A stretch of DNA of 64,000 bases from Cytobacillus firmus NBRC 15306. Lineage in GTDB: Bacteria > Bacillota > Bacilli > Bacillales > Cytobacillaceae. The number at the start of each line of letters is the position of its first letter. Position 1 is the stretch's first letter. Location: contig NZ_BCUY01000010.1 in NCBI RefSeq assembly GCF_001591465.1, forward strand, positions 20,984 through 84,983. Direction: 5' to 3'. The translations under genes and the position numbers were made by a program. Shown here in pieces: positions 27,254 through 36,586 of this stretch. The notes under the pieces are model-generated. The model did not search any database, was not told the origin of the DNA, and saw only the letters and a program-made list of their open reading frames with translations.

Positions 27254-28603
27254 TTAAAAGATTGAATATAAGAATATTGCCAGGAATAGTACAGCCGTTG
27301 GCATTGCTACACTTAGAATGAAAATTGGCCAATAGGAGCGTTTATGGGTTTCTCCGCATATCGCCCGGATCGTTGTTACGACATATCCATTATGCGGCAG
27401 TGAGTCCAGTCCGCCGGAGGCAAGCGCTGAAATTCTATGCATGGCACCTGGGTCCAGTCCTTGCGACAGATACATTGGCGCCAGAATCGGCAGCGCAATG
27501 CCTAAGCCGCCGGATGCCGACCCGGTAATACCGCATATCAAAGTAACCGCAATCCCCAGTCCCATCAGCGGGGGCCCCGGGATATTTACCAGTGCATCTA
27601 CAAAGGTATCAAATGCAGCAACCTGGGCTGCAACACTTCCGAAGCCTACAACCGCACATGTATTAGCTGCGGCAACTAAAGCATCCTGGGCACCCTTGGC
27701 AAGCGCCTCCCAGAATCCGACTAAATATTTCATCATCAGCACACATGCCAAAACGATGCCGCTGGTCAGGGAAATCAATGCGGCCGCCGTCGAAGACGTA
27801 AAGTTGGCAGCGGTATTTAAAATCGCAATCACTGATGCCAGCGGTAAAATGGCCATGATCACATTCGGATAGCCTTTCCCTGCCGGAGCAGCATTCAGCC
27901 TTTGCATTTCCAGCTCCGATTCAAGAGCTGCTGCCGACTCATTGGCACCGGACGGCTGATTAGGCAAGGAGAATACCTCCCCATTTTGGACCGCTTTTTT
28001 CACCATCCGGCTAAGCAGAATACCGCCTATTACCATGATCAATAGGGCCATTAACACCCCGATGATTCCGCCCGCTGTCGGCTTTGTTCCAAAAAACTCT
28101 GTCGGAATCAAATTTTGGATTTCCGGCGAGCCCGGTGCAGTCATCGTAAAGGATATGGATCCGAACACCAACGCCGCCGGGATAAAACGATGCGGCAGAT
28201 TGGCCACTTTAAATAGGGAAACAGCAATTGGGTAAACGGCGAAGCCTACAACAAACAAGCTGACGCCTCCGTAAGTCATGATGGCTGCTGCCGCCACGAC
28301 TGCAAATACCGCTCTTGATGGCCCAAGTGTATCCTTGACCCAATTCGCAATGCTGTCAGCCGCTTTGGTTACCTGCATGATTTTTCCGAATATGGCGCCC
28401 AATAAAAAGATGAGGAACCATGAGTAAAAATAACCTGTAAAGCCTGTCATGTAATGCTCTGTCAGGGCTGTCTCAAGGTTAAGCCCTCCTGTCAGAGCAA
28501 CCACAACTGCACTGATGATGGCGGCAATAATAATATTTACGCCTTTCATAGTTAAATACATTAATAGAAGCAGTGAAGCGATTAACCCCAGCATTCCAAT
28601 CAT
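27254..28603 (-). CDS. GntP-family organic-acid permease
   Basis: A 449-residue polytopic membrane protein of the gluconate permease (GntP) family: LLLLMYLTMKGVNIIIAA, FGKIMQVTKAADSIANWV, TYGGVSLFVVGFAVYPIAVSL, GSASGGLGIALPILAP, LASGGLDSLPHNGYVVTTI. It imports gluconate-like or hydroxy/keto acids by proton symport. It is placed between the alcohol dehydrogenase (16 bases upstream) and the semialdehyde dehydrogenase (21 bases downstream), so it likely imports their substrate. A second, decayed member lies at 32448. Confidence 0.85.
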   Translation of the reverse strand: MIGMLGLIASLLLLMYLTMKGVNIIIAAIISAVVVALTGGLNLETALTEHYMTGFTGYFYSWFLIFLLGAIFGKIMQVTKAADSIANWVKDTLGPSRAVFAVVAAAAIMTYGGVSLFVVGFAVYPIAVSLFKVANLPHRFIPAALVFGSISFTMTAPGSPEIQNLIPTEFFGTKPTAGGIIGVLMALLIMVIGGILLSRMVKKAVQNGEVFSLPNQPSGANESAAALESELEMQRLNAAPAGKGYPNVIMAILPLASVIAILNTAANFTSSTAAALISLTSGIVLACVLMMKYLVGFWEALAKGAQDALVAAANTCAVVGFGSVAAQVAAFDTFVDALVNIPGPPLMGLGIAVTLICGITGSASGGLGIALPILAPMYLSQGLDPGAMHRISALASGGLDSLPHNGYVVTTIRAICGETHKRSYWPIFILSVAMPTAVLFLAIFLYSIF

Positions 28604-28618
28604 CTGTATGTCCCCCTG

Positions 28619-29815
28619 TTACACTTTCTCGGTTTCAGAGGAAAACTGATAATCGTAGCAAACATGGTAAAGCTCTTCGAGTTCGCTTTTAGCCGGAACT
28701 CTTGGATTGTTGCCCGGGCTGCCGCTGTCGATGGCGTCGTCTGCCATTTTACCAACCGCATCCGAAAAGGCTTCCGCGTCTATTCCCCAACCTCTTAAGT
28801 TAGGAATATTTAATTTCCTGCAAAGCTCTTTGATGGATTGAACAGCCACTTCTGCAGCTTCTTCATTGGTAAGGCTTTCATTATCAGGCTGAAAAACTCG
28901 GCCGATATCCGCCAGGCGGTCCACACATGCTTCCTGGCTGAACTCAAGAACAGCCGGCAGAAGCATGGCATTTGAGATTCCATGAGGAACATGGAATAAT
29001 GCACCGATTGGACGGCTCATTCCATGGACAAGGCATACAGATGCGTTTGAAAACGCCATTCCAGCCTGCAGGGACCCAAGGCTCATTGCCTCCCTGGCAT
29101 CGACATTGTCCCCCTCATTGTAAGCGGTTAAAATATTTTTCACGATCAGCTTCATGGCCGATATCGCTATTGTGTCTGTCATCGGATGTGCCATTTTGGA
29201 GAGATATGCTTCAACTGCATGGCTTAGGGCATCAACCCCGGTTGCTGATGTTACATTCTTCGGTGATGAAAGGGTAAGCAGCGGATCCACAATTGCCACG
29301 CTCGGCATAAACGCAGGCTGTTTGATCATCATTTTGACATCATTGGATGAATTTGTGATGACGGTTACATCTGTCGCCTCAGAGCCAGTCCCGGCTGTTG
29401 TCGGAATCGCTATGTGAGGAACCGGTGCATTCTGTGCCAGTTTCTTTCCTCCCATATACTCGCCGATATAGCCGCCATTTGTTGCTAATACCGCAATGGC
29501 TTTTGCTGTATCGATACAGCTGCCGCCGCCTACTGAAATAACCAGGTCACATTGCTGCTTTTGAAACAGCTCGAGTGCTTCTGCCACATACTCGTCAGTC
29601 GGCTCAGATGCTACCCCCAGATAGATCTCACTTTTTACCCCCGCTTCTTGGAGATATATTCTGCATTCACTTACATATCCAAGCTGATCCATTATTTTAT
29701 CACTGATAATTAATGCGTTTTTCCCTCTGAGCGCTGCTTCAGCACCAACTTTTTCGGAAGATCCCCTTCCATAAAAGATCGCTTCCGGCACCCGGAAAAC
29801 TGCTGGCTTCTCCAT
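28619..29815 (-). CDS. Iron-containing (group III) alcohol dehydrogenase
   Basis: About 398 residues. I start at the ATG at 29815 (MEKPAVFRVPEAIFYG) because GGGGTGG lies 8 bases upstream; the in-frame GTG at 29827 overlaps that ribosome site. NAD-binding region: SVGGGSCIDTAKAIAVLA; the family motif IPTTAGTGSEATDVTVI; metal-ligand region HAVEAYLS, LVHGMSRPIGALFHVPHG. It resembles 4-hydroxybutyrate/lactaldehyde-type dehydrogenases. As first gene of the sigma-54 operon with MMSDH and GntP it may oxidise an imported hydroxyacid to a semialdehyde. The substrate is inferred, not shown. Confidence 0.85.
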   Translation of the reverse strand: MEKPAVFRVPEAIFYGRGSSEKVGAEAALRGKNALIISDKIMDQLGYVSECRIYLQEAGVKSEIYLGVASEPTDEYVAEALELFQKQQCDLVISVGGGSCIDTAKAIAVLATNGGYIGEYMGGKKLAQNAPVPHIAIPTTAGTGSEATDVTVITNSSNDVKMMIKQPAFMPSVAIVDPLLTLSSPKNVTSATGVDALSHAVEAYLSKMAHPMTDTIAISAMKLIVKNILTAYNEGDNVDAREAMSLGSLQAGMAFSNASVCLVHGMSRPIGALFHVPHGISNAMLLPAVLEFSQEACVDRLADIGRVFQPDNESLTNEEAAEVAVQSIKELCRKLNIPNLRGWGIDAEAFSDAVGKMADDAIDSGSPGNNPRVPAKSELEELYHVCYDYQFSSETEKV

Positions 29816-29854
29816 TGGACATTCCACCCCTTTTGTTCTATTACTACTTATACT

Positions 29855-29871
29855 TGCAAGGAGCGTGCCAA
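29855..29871 (-). promoter_or_regulatory. Sigma-54 (-24/-12) promoter
   Basis: The minus strand reads TTGGCACGCTCCTTGCA, a match to the TGGCACG-N4-TTGC consensus. It lies about 40 bases before the alcohol dehydrogenase start, and the enhancer-binding regulator gene is adjacent. Confidence 0.9.
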
Positions 29872-29910
29872 CTTTGAAATCCAGTAAAGTCAGTGCTTTC
29901 TTTCGGTGAA

Positions 29911-29927
29911 AGTGTAGTCACTACACT
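29911..29927. promoter_or_regulatory. Enhancer site for the sigma-54 activator
   Basis: AGTGTAGTCACTACACT is a perfect 8+1+8 palindrome centred about 50 bases upstream of the -24 element. A second, spaced copy (TGTAG...CACTACA, 29944-29961) and a short CTACAGTTGTAG at 29926-29937 lie further up, as expected for multiple activator sites. Confidence 0.7.
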
Positions 29928-29966
29928 ACAGTTGTAGATTTTTTGTAGCGAAACCACTACACTCAT

Positions 29967-31766
29967 TCAGGTTATTCTATGCTTTTTCAGTTTTTGATAG
30001 AGAGTTGTCCGATGAATTCCAAGCAAATCTGCAGCTCTCGATTTATTTCCGCCTGCACTTCTTAATGCATCCAGAATAATTTCAGACTCTCTTTGGCTGC
30101 CCAGTAATTTAGCTTCCTCAATTGACCCTGCAGCTGGATTCTCCTTTTTCAAGACGGGTTCCGGCTTTTTCAGCATCTCCGGCAAATGATGATAGTCAAT
30201 GACCTTCCCATCAACCAGTGTCACCAGCTGTTCCACTGTATTCACCATCTCGCGGATATTCCCTCTCCACGGATGCTGGACAAAAGCGTTCACCGCCTCA
30301 GATGTAAATAGTTTTCCAGGTACCTGGTACCGCTCACAGATTTCCTTCAGATAATGGACCAGCAGGACAGGAATATCCTTTTTCCGTTCCCGCAGCGGAG
30401 GGATATGGAGCTGGATGATGTTCAGCCGGTAATAAAGATCCTCACGGAATTCCCCGGTTTCAACCATGTGCATAAGGTTGCGGTTTGTTGCGGCAATAAT
30501 TCTGACATTAATCTGATACTTTTTCACACCGCCGACTCGTTCTGCTTCCTTTTCCTGCAGGACCCGCAGCAGCTTGGTCTGCATGACAAGCGGCATCTCT
30601 CCGATTTCATCGAGAAAAATCGTGCCATTGTCTGCAAGCTCAAACTTCCCCGGCTTGCCGCCTTTTTTCGCCCCAGTAAAGGCGCCTTCTTCATAGCCAA
30701 ACAGTTCAGACTCGAATAAATGCTCCGGAATGGCCCCGCAGTTGACACTGATGAAAGGCCCGGTGGAAAAAGGGCTGAGGTGATGGATGCTCTTGGCGAA
30801 CATCTCTTTTCCCGTCCCGCTTTCCCCTGTTATGAGGACAGTGGCCACAGTCCTGGCCGCCTTCCGTGCCAGCCTCTTCACTTCCGTAATCCCTTCACTT
30901 GTCCCAATGATTTGGTCAAGGGTAACCCGGCTGTCATTTTCCTTTTTCTTTGTGAAAAGATCCGGCTTGGCATCTTGGTTTTCCTGCAGCTTTTCATAGA
31001 TTTTATAAACTTCTGTGACTCCCTCAAAAATCAGCATTCCGATGGCGCCGGCAATCCGTCCTTCCTTCCAGAGGGGGATCCGGTGCACCACCATGTCATG
31101 GCCCTGGATGTTCTGGAGAACCCCCCGTTCAGCTATCCCGGTCTTTACCGTTTCATGAAGATGTGTGTTATCAATGACCTCTGTGACATGCCTGCCAATC
31201 GCATCCTCCCGCTTTATGCCGGTAAAACGGCTATAGGCCTCGTTAAATTCCTGCAGAATGCCGTTTTCATCGACAACCGCTATTCCCTCATAGGCACTTT
31301 CCAAAATGGCGCCAAGTGCACCCTCGGAATTATGCTGCTGCCTTAGCTTATACAGGTATTTGGAGAGCCCATCCAGAATATCTCTGGCTGTCAGAATGCC
31401 AAGCAGCTCGCCATCTTCGCCCGTGACAGGAAGCTGATCGTAGGGAAGCGACATAATATCAAGAATGGAATCATCCGGCCGGACAGCTGCCTGATTCGAT
31501 TTGGGAATGCTGCCAATTAAAGCATCACCCGGGTTGCCCTGGGCAAAGTAGTTAAGCAGCTTCCTGGAAGTGATCATTCCAACCAAGCGATTGCTTTCAT
31601 CAGCGACAGGCAGGCTTTCCAGATGAAGGCTCGCCATCATTTTTGAAGCTTCTGCCAGTGTCTGCCCCGGCTGAATACAAAACGGGCTGGGTGTCATCCA
31701 GTTTTTCACTTTTAGCAGCTCATCATTTAGTAAGTCCTCTTTCTTATCAGAAATGGATTGAGGCAT
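29967..31766 (-). CDS. Sigma-54-dependent activator with CBS and PAS domains
   Basis: A 599-residue enhancer-binding protein. Order: two CBS motifs (about 20-135; MTPSPFCIQPGQTLAEASKM, GILTARDILDGL), a PAS domain (about 150-255; IAVVDENGILQEFNEAYSRF), the AAA+ domain (about 280-510) with Walker A GESGTGKEMFAK, the sigma-54 contact loop GAFTGAKKGG, Walker B GTIFLDEIGEM and an R-finger region, then a Fis-type HTH (GNKSRAADLLGIHRTTLYQ). CBS domains suggest control by an adenine nucleotide. It surely drives the adjacent sigma-54 promoter at 29855. Ribosome site GGAGGGG precedes the ATG. Confidence 0.9.
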   Translation of the reverse strand: MPQSISDKKEDLLNDELLKVKNWMTPSPFCIQPGQTLAEASKMMASLHLESLPVADESNRLVGMITSRKLLNYFAQGNPGDALIGSIPKSNQAAVRPDDSILDIMSLPYDQLPVTGEDGELLGILTARDILDGLSKYLYKLRQQHNSEGALGAILESAYEGIAVVDENGILQEFNEAYSRFTGIKREDAIGRHVTEVIDNTHLHETVKTGIAERGVLQNIQGHDMVVHRIPLWKEGRIAGAIGMLIFEGVTEVYKIYEKLQENQDAKPDLFTKKKENDSRVTLDQIIGTSEGITEVKRLARKAARTVATVLITGESGTGKEMFAKSIHHLSPFSTGPFISVNCGAIPEHLFESELFGYEEGAFTGAKKGGKPGKFELADNGTIFLDEIGEMPLVMQTKLLRVLQEKEAERVGGVKKYQINVRIIAATNRNLMHMVETGEFREDLYYRLNIIQLHIPPLRERKKDIPVLLVHYLKEICERYQVPGKLFTSEAVNAFVQHPWRGNIREMVNTVEQLVTLVDGKVIDYHHLPEMLKKPEPVLKKENPAAGSIEEAKLLGSQRESEIILDALRSAGGNKSRAADLLGIHRTTLYQKLKKHRIT

Positions 31767-31849
31767 ACGGAACCCCTCCGGTAATTTTAATTTTCTAAAT
31801 TATAACACTTTTGAAGAGATAGATAGGTTCCAGGGTGGTGCCTGAGTGT

Positions 31850-31969
31850 GAACATTACTAATAGGGATGGGAAACCTGCAAATAGAGTGGACCATCTTGC
31901 AAATAGACCGGGTGAATCTGCAAATAGCATGGCCACTCTTGCTAATAGGGATGGTAATTCTGCAAATAG
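31850..31969 (-). repeat. Phased array E1 (TGCAAATAG orientation, 6 units)
   Basis: Cap TGTGAACATTAC, then units at 31856, 31877, 31898, 31919, 31940 and 31961, every step 21. It is followed by a unique tail (AGCAATCCCGCTAAGAGGAT). The inverted GGTGGTGCCTG core of the 29-bp box lies just upstream. Confidence 0.88.
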
Positions 31970-32053
31970 AGCAATCCCGCTAAGAGGATGCTGCCGATTT
32001 TCATAAAAAATAACTCTTTTTAAAAGCTAAGCTGATTCCAGTTTCGGAGTTTT

Positions 32054-32173
32054 GAACATTACTAATAGAAACGGGAAATCTGCAAATAGAGATGCTTATT
32101 TTACAAATAGACCGGGTGAATCTGCAAATAGCGTGGCCCTTCTTGCAAATAGTGAAGGTAATTCTGCAAATAG
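32054..32173 (-). repeat. Phased array E2, tandem duplicate of E1
   Basis: Units at 32060, 32081, 32102, 32123, 32144 and 32165, every step 21, with the same cap-like GAACATTACTAATAG and the same tail as E1. The whole E1 block is repeated 204 bases on. Confidence 0.88.
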
Positions 32174-32246
32174 AGCAATCCCGCTAAGAGGATGCTGCCG
32201 ATTTCCCTAAAACACTTTTAAAAAATAACCTGATTCCAGTTTCGGA

Positions 32247-32361
32247 GTTTTAATAGAAATGGGAAACCTGCAAATAGAGATGTACATTTTGCAAATAGAC
32301 CGGTTGAACCCGCAAATAGCATGGCCGATCTTGCAAATAGTCCCAGAAATTCTGCAAATAG
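32247..32361 (-). repeat. Phased array E3, third, diverged copy
   Basis: Units near 32248 (decayed), 32269, 32290, 32311, 32332 and 32353. The flank TGATTCCAGTTTCGGAGTTTT is shared with the E1-E2 junction, but the cap has been lost. The tail is diverged (GCGCAAGCCTGCACAGCGGAT). Confidence 0.85.
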
Positions 32362-32398
32362 CGCAAGCCTGCACAGCGGATACCGCCCCGATTTTAAT

Positions 32399-32437
32399 AG
32401 AAAGAAAGACAGAGAGCCTGAACCTCTCTGTCTTTCT
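32399..32437 (-). terminator. Terminator of the LacI/GntP operon
   Basis: AGAAAGACAGAGAG and CTCTCTGTCTTTCT form a perfect 14-bp stem; the minus strand then reads TTTCTATTAAAA. It begins 11 bases after the ancestral gntP stop codon. Confidence 0.85.
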
Positions 32438-32447
32438 GATAAGCACT

Positions 32448-33369
32448 TTAGAAAATCGAGAATAAAATGACCGCTAAAATAACACCAAGTATCGGCACAA
32501 TCTGATACGGCTCCCCATACATTCGTGAAATACTTACGGTTAAGAAAATAAGTTGCAAAACAGCCGCTCAATAAGGCAATAATTAAGGCTGACTGTGCCA
32601 ATGAATCATGGGAAATAAATGAAATGACAAGGACGACCACTAGGGGAATCATACTTAATAATGGGCTTGGCAAGTTTTCACGGATCAGTGCAGTATCTGT
32701 TTCTCTTGCCTCAAATTTTTCTCCATTGCGTATCGCCTTATTAATCATTTTCTTCAGCCACCAGTATCCGAATGCCATCATAAAGATTGCGACAATGAAG
32801 CTGACTTCCCAGGCGGCATATGGGGAAGTGCCTAGGAACTCAATCGGAATCCAGTTTTGGATCTCCGGGGAACCCGCAGACGTCATGGTAAATGTAGTCG
32901 AACCGAAGGCAAGAGCTGCCGGAATGAATCTTCTTGGCAGATTGGCTTCCTTAAATAGGCTCAATGCCATTGGATAGACGGAGAAAGCAACAACAAACAG
33001 ACATACACCGCCATAGGTTAAGACCGCACAGGCAATGACAACAGCTAACGCCGCCCGCTTCATGCCAATTTTATCGATAATCCATTTGGAAACACTGTCT
33101 GCTGCTCCGCTGTCTTCCATAAGTTTTCCGAAAATGGCCCCGAATAAGAACATCAAATACCAGGATGTAATAAACCCCGCAAATCCATTCATATAGTTAG
33201 TCAGAAAATTGACCTCTCCCTCGCCTGCCAGCTGAGGGAAAATCGGCAATCCACTGAATATTGCAACAATAAATGCTGAAAGAGGGGCAGCAAGCAGCAG
33301 ATTCATCCCTCTCATCGTCAAATAGATGAGAAGCCCGATCCCCCCAAGCAATCCGATCATACTTAGCAT
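32448..33369 (-). pseudogene. GntP-family permease with internal deletion and frameshift
   Basis: Start MLSMIGLLGGIGLLIYLTMR at 33369, preceded by AGGAGG. About 290 residues align well with the intact GntP at 27254 (FGKLMEDSGAADSVSKWI, TYGGVCLFVVAFSVYPMALSL). After YFTNVWGAVSD near 32505 the frame is wrong. The +1 frame immediately encodes a hydrophobic tail ending VILAVILFSIF and a stop at 32448, just before the terminator, matching how the intact paralogue ends (LYSIF). About 125-140 residues, including the conserved GSASGGLGIA region, are missing. The original frame reads on through array E3, giving a nonsense tail. Transport function is almost certainly lost. Confidence 0.82.
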
Positions 33370-33408
33370 AAAAAGCCTCCTATCCCGAAAACCCACACCT
33401 TCTCTCCA

Positions 33409-34413
33409 TTAACTTCTGTCCGCTACGGATCCTCTTTCCACCAAATGGCCTTCTAATCTTTGGATTTCAGGGGTGTCCGTGTCCCCATTAATATGCTCCA
33501 AAAGGAGGTTAATCGAATAATCGACCATTTCGTCTACCGGCTGGTGCCAGGTGGTTAATTCATAAGATGCCCAATCTGACATAGCCACATCGTCAAAGCC
33601 TACTACAGATATATCCTCAGGGATTTTGATACCCTGTTTTTTCAGATAATCCATTGCGCCGAAAGCGGATATGTCATTTGCACAGAAGATGGCATCTATC
33701 TTTTTACTGCGTTCCAGCAGTTTTTGGGCTGCTGTAAATCCTCCTTCATATGAATAAAGGCCGTTTTCGGTTAATAAGGAAGAGATGCCGTGTTCTGCCA
33801 AAGCTTCCTGGAAGCCATTTTTTCGATCAACTGTTGTTGATGTATTCATCGGTCCGGAGATAAAGGCGAGATTTTCATGTCCCTTTTCTATCAAGTAGTG
33901 CCCAATCCTTTTCCCGGCAGCAAAGTTATCGCATACAACAGCACTGCTTAAGGAATCGTTTACATATCGGTTAAACAGGACGACCGAGATGCCATTGCGG
34001 GTAAACTTCTGTACAGTCGAAGAGGTCAGTAGCGCATCTGTGATGATGGCTCCCTCGACGCTGTATTCAATTAAATGGCTCACTTCATCCTCTTGGATCT
34101 CGTTATTCTGGGAGTTGATAAACATCACCTTGTACCCTTTTTCAGCCAGCCTGCTGTAAAACTTATCAAGGATTTCCGGATAAAAAGGGTTCTGGATATT
34201 TCGCATGACAACGCCGATGATGCGGGACTGATTGGTAATCAGGCCCCGTGCTATGGCATTCGGCTGATATCCAAGCTGTTCGGCAGCATCCAGAATTAGC
34301 TTTTTCTTTTTTGATGAGATACTTGAATTTTCACTAAAAGCCCGGGATACGCTCGATTGGGAAACGCCTGCCAATCGGGCGACATCCATTGCTGTCACTT
34401 TTTTATTTTTCAA
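33409..34413 (-). CDS. LacI-family repressor of the dehydrogenase operon
   Basis: A 334-residue regulator: HTH (VTAMDVARLAGVSQSSVSRAF), the hinge helix region (YQPNAIARGLI) and a periplasmic-binding-like effector domain (IIGVVMRNIQNPFYPEIL, AIFCANDISAFGAMDYLKK, VSVVGFDDV-like). It lies between the HisD-like gene (54 bases upstream) and the broken GntP (40 bases downstream). Two TTGAATACGTATTCAA-type sites at the operon promoter (37554) and before the HisD-like gene (35775) are the natural operators. The inducer is unknown. Confidence 0.88.
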   Translation of the reverse strand: MKNKKVTAMDVARLAGVSQSSVSRAFSENSSISSKKKKLILDAAEQLGYQPNAIARGLITNQSRIIGVVMRNIQNPFYPEILDKFYSRLAEKGYKVMFINSQNNEIQEDEVSHLIEYSVEGAIITDALLTSSTVQKFTRNGISVVLFNRYVNDSLSSAVVCDNFAAGKRIGHYLIEKGHENLAFISGPMNTSTTVDRKNGFQEALAEHGISSLLTENGLYSYEGGFTAAQKLLERSKKIDAIFCANDISAFGAMDYLKKQGIKIPEDISVVGFDDVAMSDWASYELTTWHQPVDEMVDYSINLLLEHINGDTDTPEIQRLEGHLVERGSVADRS

Positions 34414-34467
34414 CGCGTGTTCCTCCTGCCCGAATCTAGACAGAGAAATTATAACAGATTTTGCTTA

Positions 34468-35748
34468 CTACACGAGACTGCTGTAGCGTTTTACACGAAG
34501 ATCAGCCTGTGCCTGGTGGCCTTTAAAGCCTTCAAGGTCACATAGACGGGATGCATATTCACCGATTTTCGCACTCGCTTCCGGAGTTGTTCTCTGGTAT
34601 GTGCACGTTTTCAGGAATTTACCCACCCATAATCCGCCTGTGTAGCGGGCTGCCTTTTTCGTTGGAAGTGTATGGTTTGTTCCGATTACTTTATCACCGT
34701 AAGCCACATTCGTTTCAGGCCCAAGGAAAAGTGCACCGTAATTTGTCATGTTTTCAAGGAAGTAGTTCGGATCTTCAGTTAAAACTTCCACATGCTCATA
34801 AGCCAATTTGTCCGCTTCCACTAGGGCTTCTTCCAGGCTGTCTACTAAGATGATGGAGCCGTAGTCTTCCCATGCCGCTCCTGCAACATCTGCTGTTGGA
34901 AGAGTCTCCAGCTGGCGTTCGATTTCTGCCACTGTTTCATTCGCTAATTTTTCAGATGTTGTAATTAGACAAGCAGGAGAGTTTGGTCCATGCTCAGCCT
35001 GTCCTAAAAGGTCTGTTGCAATTATTTCTGCATCGGATGTTTCATCCGCTATGACAAGAACCTCAGTTGGGCCTGCGAACAGATCGATACCGACTCTTCC
35101 ATACAATTGGCGCTTCGCTTCCGCCACAAACGCATTTCCTGGCCCAACAAGCATATCAACCGGCTCGATGGTTTCTGTTCCGATTGCCATTGCACCCATC
35201 GCCTGGATTCCGCCAAGCAGGTAAATCTCGTCAGCGCCGGCAAGATGCATCGCCGCAACCGTTGCAGAAGGAATTTCTCCTTTAATTGGAGGTGTGCAGG
35301 CAATTACGCGCTTAACGCCCGCTACTTTCGCCGTCAACACACTCATGTGAGAAGAAGCAACCATTGGGTAGCGTCCGCCGGGAATATAGCAGCCGACACT
35401 GTTTACTGGAATGTTTTTGTGTCCAAGGAACACGCCAGGCAATGTTTCGACTTCAATGTCCTTCAGTGCTGCTTTTTGATGCTCGGCGAAATTGCGGATC
35501 TGCTCTTGTGCAAACTTGATATCATTGATCGTTTGTTCAGGTACAGATGCCACGATCTCCCAGATTTGCTCTTCAGATAGTCTGAATTGCTCCGGTGACC
35601 ACTTATCGAACTGCTCGGAAAGCTTGCGAACCTCCGCATCTCCGTTTTCTTCAATATTTTTAAGAATGGCGCTCACCGATTCTCTTACTTTTACATCTGC
35701 TTCCTGTACCTCTTGATCATTTTTGCCTTGTTTTAAGAAAGTTACCAT
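34468..35748 (-). CDS. Histidinol-dehydrogenase-family dehydrogenase (HpsN-like)
   Basis: A 427-residue member of the HisD family. I start at the ATG at 35748 ([16 protein letters not shown]), preceded by CAGGAG; the ORF extends 27 codons upstream without a ribosome site. Motifs: [80 protein letters not shown]. Context is catabolic (SDR, 3-hydroxyacyl-CoA-type dehydrogenase, GntP permease, LacI), with no his genes, so it is not histidine synthesis. HisD paralogues such as HpsN oxidise diols like dihydroxypropanesulfonate to the acid. The actual substrate here is unknown. Confidence 0.8.
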   Translation of the reverse strand: MVTFLKQGKNDQEVQEADVKVRESVSAILKNIEENGDAEVRKLSEQFDKWSPEQFRLSEEQIWEIVASVPEQTINDIKFAQEQIRNFAEHQKAALKDIEVETLPGVFLGHKNIPVNSVGCYIPGGRYPMVASSHMSVLTAKVAGVKRVIACTPPIKGEIPSATVAAMHLAGADEIYLLGGIQAMGAMAIGTETIEPVDMLVGPGNAFVAEAKRQLYGRVGIDLFAGPTEVLVIADETSDAEIIATDLLGQAEHGPNSPACLITTSEKLANETVAEIERQLETLPTADVAGAAWEDYGSIILVDSLEEALVEADKLAYEHVEVLTEDPNYFLENMTNYGALFLGPETNVAYGDKVIGTNHTLPTKKAARYTGGLWVGKFLKTCTYQRTTPEASAKIGEYASRLCDLEGFKGHQAQADLRVKRYSSLV

Positions 35749-35774
35749 TTTGATATCACTCCTGTTTTTATTTT

Positions 35775-35790
35775 TTGAATACGTATGCAA
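35775..35790. promoter_or_regulatory. LacI-type operator 2
   Basis: TTGAATACGTATGCAA differs by one base from the perfect palindrome at 37554. It is located between the SDR gene and the HisD-like gene, 26 bases before the latter's start. Confidence 0.75.
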
Positions 35791-35806
35791 AGTTAAGGAA
35801 AAAAAT

Positions 35807-36568
35807 TTAAATGGCTGTCCAGCCGCCATCTACTTTTATTGTATCGCCTGTAATGAACTTTGATAGATTGGAAGAAAGGAATAGAGTTACGGCCGAAACA
35901 TCCTCGGCATCCGCAAGTTTTCCAAGCGGAATTCTGCCGTAGACTTCCTTTTCGAATTCCTTGTCTTCGAACATTTTCGAAGTCAGCTCTGTTTCAATAA
36001 AGGTTGGAGCCACTGCGTTTACATTGATGCCATTTGAAGCCCACTCAACCGCGAGCGCTTTTGTCAGCTGCACCATGCCTCCCTTGCTTGCACAATAGGC
36101 CGCCCGTTTGTAGTAGCCGACAAACGCCATCTGGGAAGCAATATTGACAATCTTGCCGGATTGATTCGGAATCATATACTCGGCTGCTTTCTGGCTGCAG
36201 AAAAACGCTGCCTTCAAATTGGTATCAAGCGTCAGGTCCCAGTCCTCTTCCGTCACTTCCATGGCAGGCTTGGCCCGGTTAATTCCGGCGTTATTAATCA
36301 GAACATCTAGTGAGCCCATATAATCCACTGCTGCTTCTGTCATTCTTTTAATCTCTGAGACATTATTTAAATCAGCGGAAACATAATAGCTATTGTTGTT
36401 TATTTTTTTCAGTTCATCGGTTGTCTGGCGGAGTGCCTCTTCATTTCTCCCCACGATCACAACCTTCGCTCCGTTTTCGGCAAAGGAAATGGCGATATCC
36501 CTGCCGATTCCTTTGCTTCCGCCTGTCACAATTACTGATTTATTCTCCAGGTCAGGAAAGTTCTTCAT
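35807..36568 (-). CDS. Short-chain dehydrogenase/reductase
   Basis: A 253-residue classical SDR: Rossmann [15 protein letters not shown] motif [12 protein letters not shown], catalytic Ser in [11 protein letters not shown], Tyr-Lys in [11 protein letters not shown]-terminal [10 protein letters not shown]. It resembles 3-oxoacyl-ACP-reductase/gluconate-dehydrogenase-like SDRs. It lies 18 bases after the 3-hydroxyacyl-CoA-type dehydrogenase, ahead of the HisD-like gene. Three NAD(P)-linked dehydrogenases in one operon imply stepwise or epimerising oxidation of a polyol or hydroxyacid. Confidence 0.88.
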   Translation of the reverse strand: MKNFPDLENKSVIVTGGSKGIGRDIAISFAENGAKVVIVGRNEEALRQTTDELKKINNNSYYVSADLNNVSEIKRMTEAAVDYMGSLDVLINNAGINRAKPAMEVTEEDWDLTLDTNLKAAFFCSQKAAEYMIPNQSGKIVNIASQMAFVGYYKRAAYCASKGGMVQLTKALAVEWASNGINVNAVAPTFIETELTSKMFEDKEFEKEVYGRIPLGKLADAEDVSAVTLFLSSNLSKFITGDTIKVDGGWTAI

Positions 36569-36586
36569 GCCATTCCTCCATCAGAA

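Noticed and set aside
32218..32447. C-terminal tail of the broken GntP frame as a real domain
   Set aside because: It translates array E3 and the terminator. The ancestral stop lies in the +1 frame at 32448.
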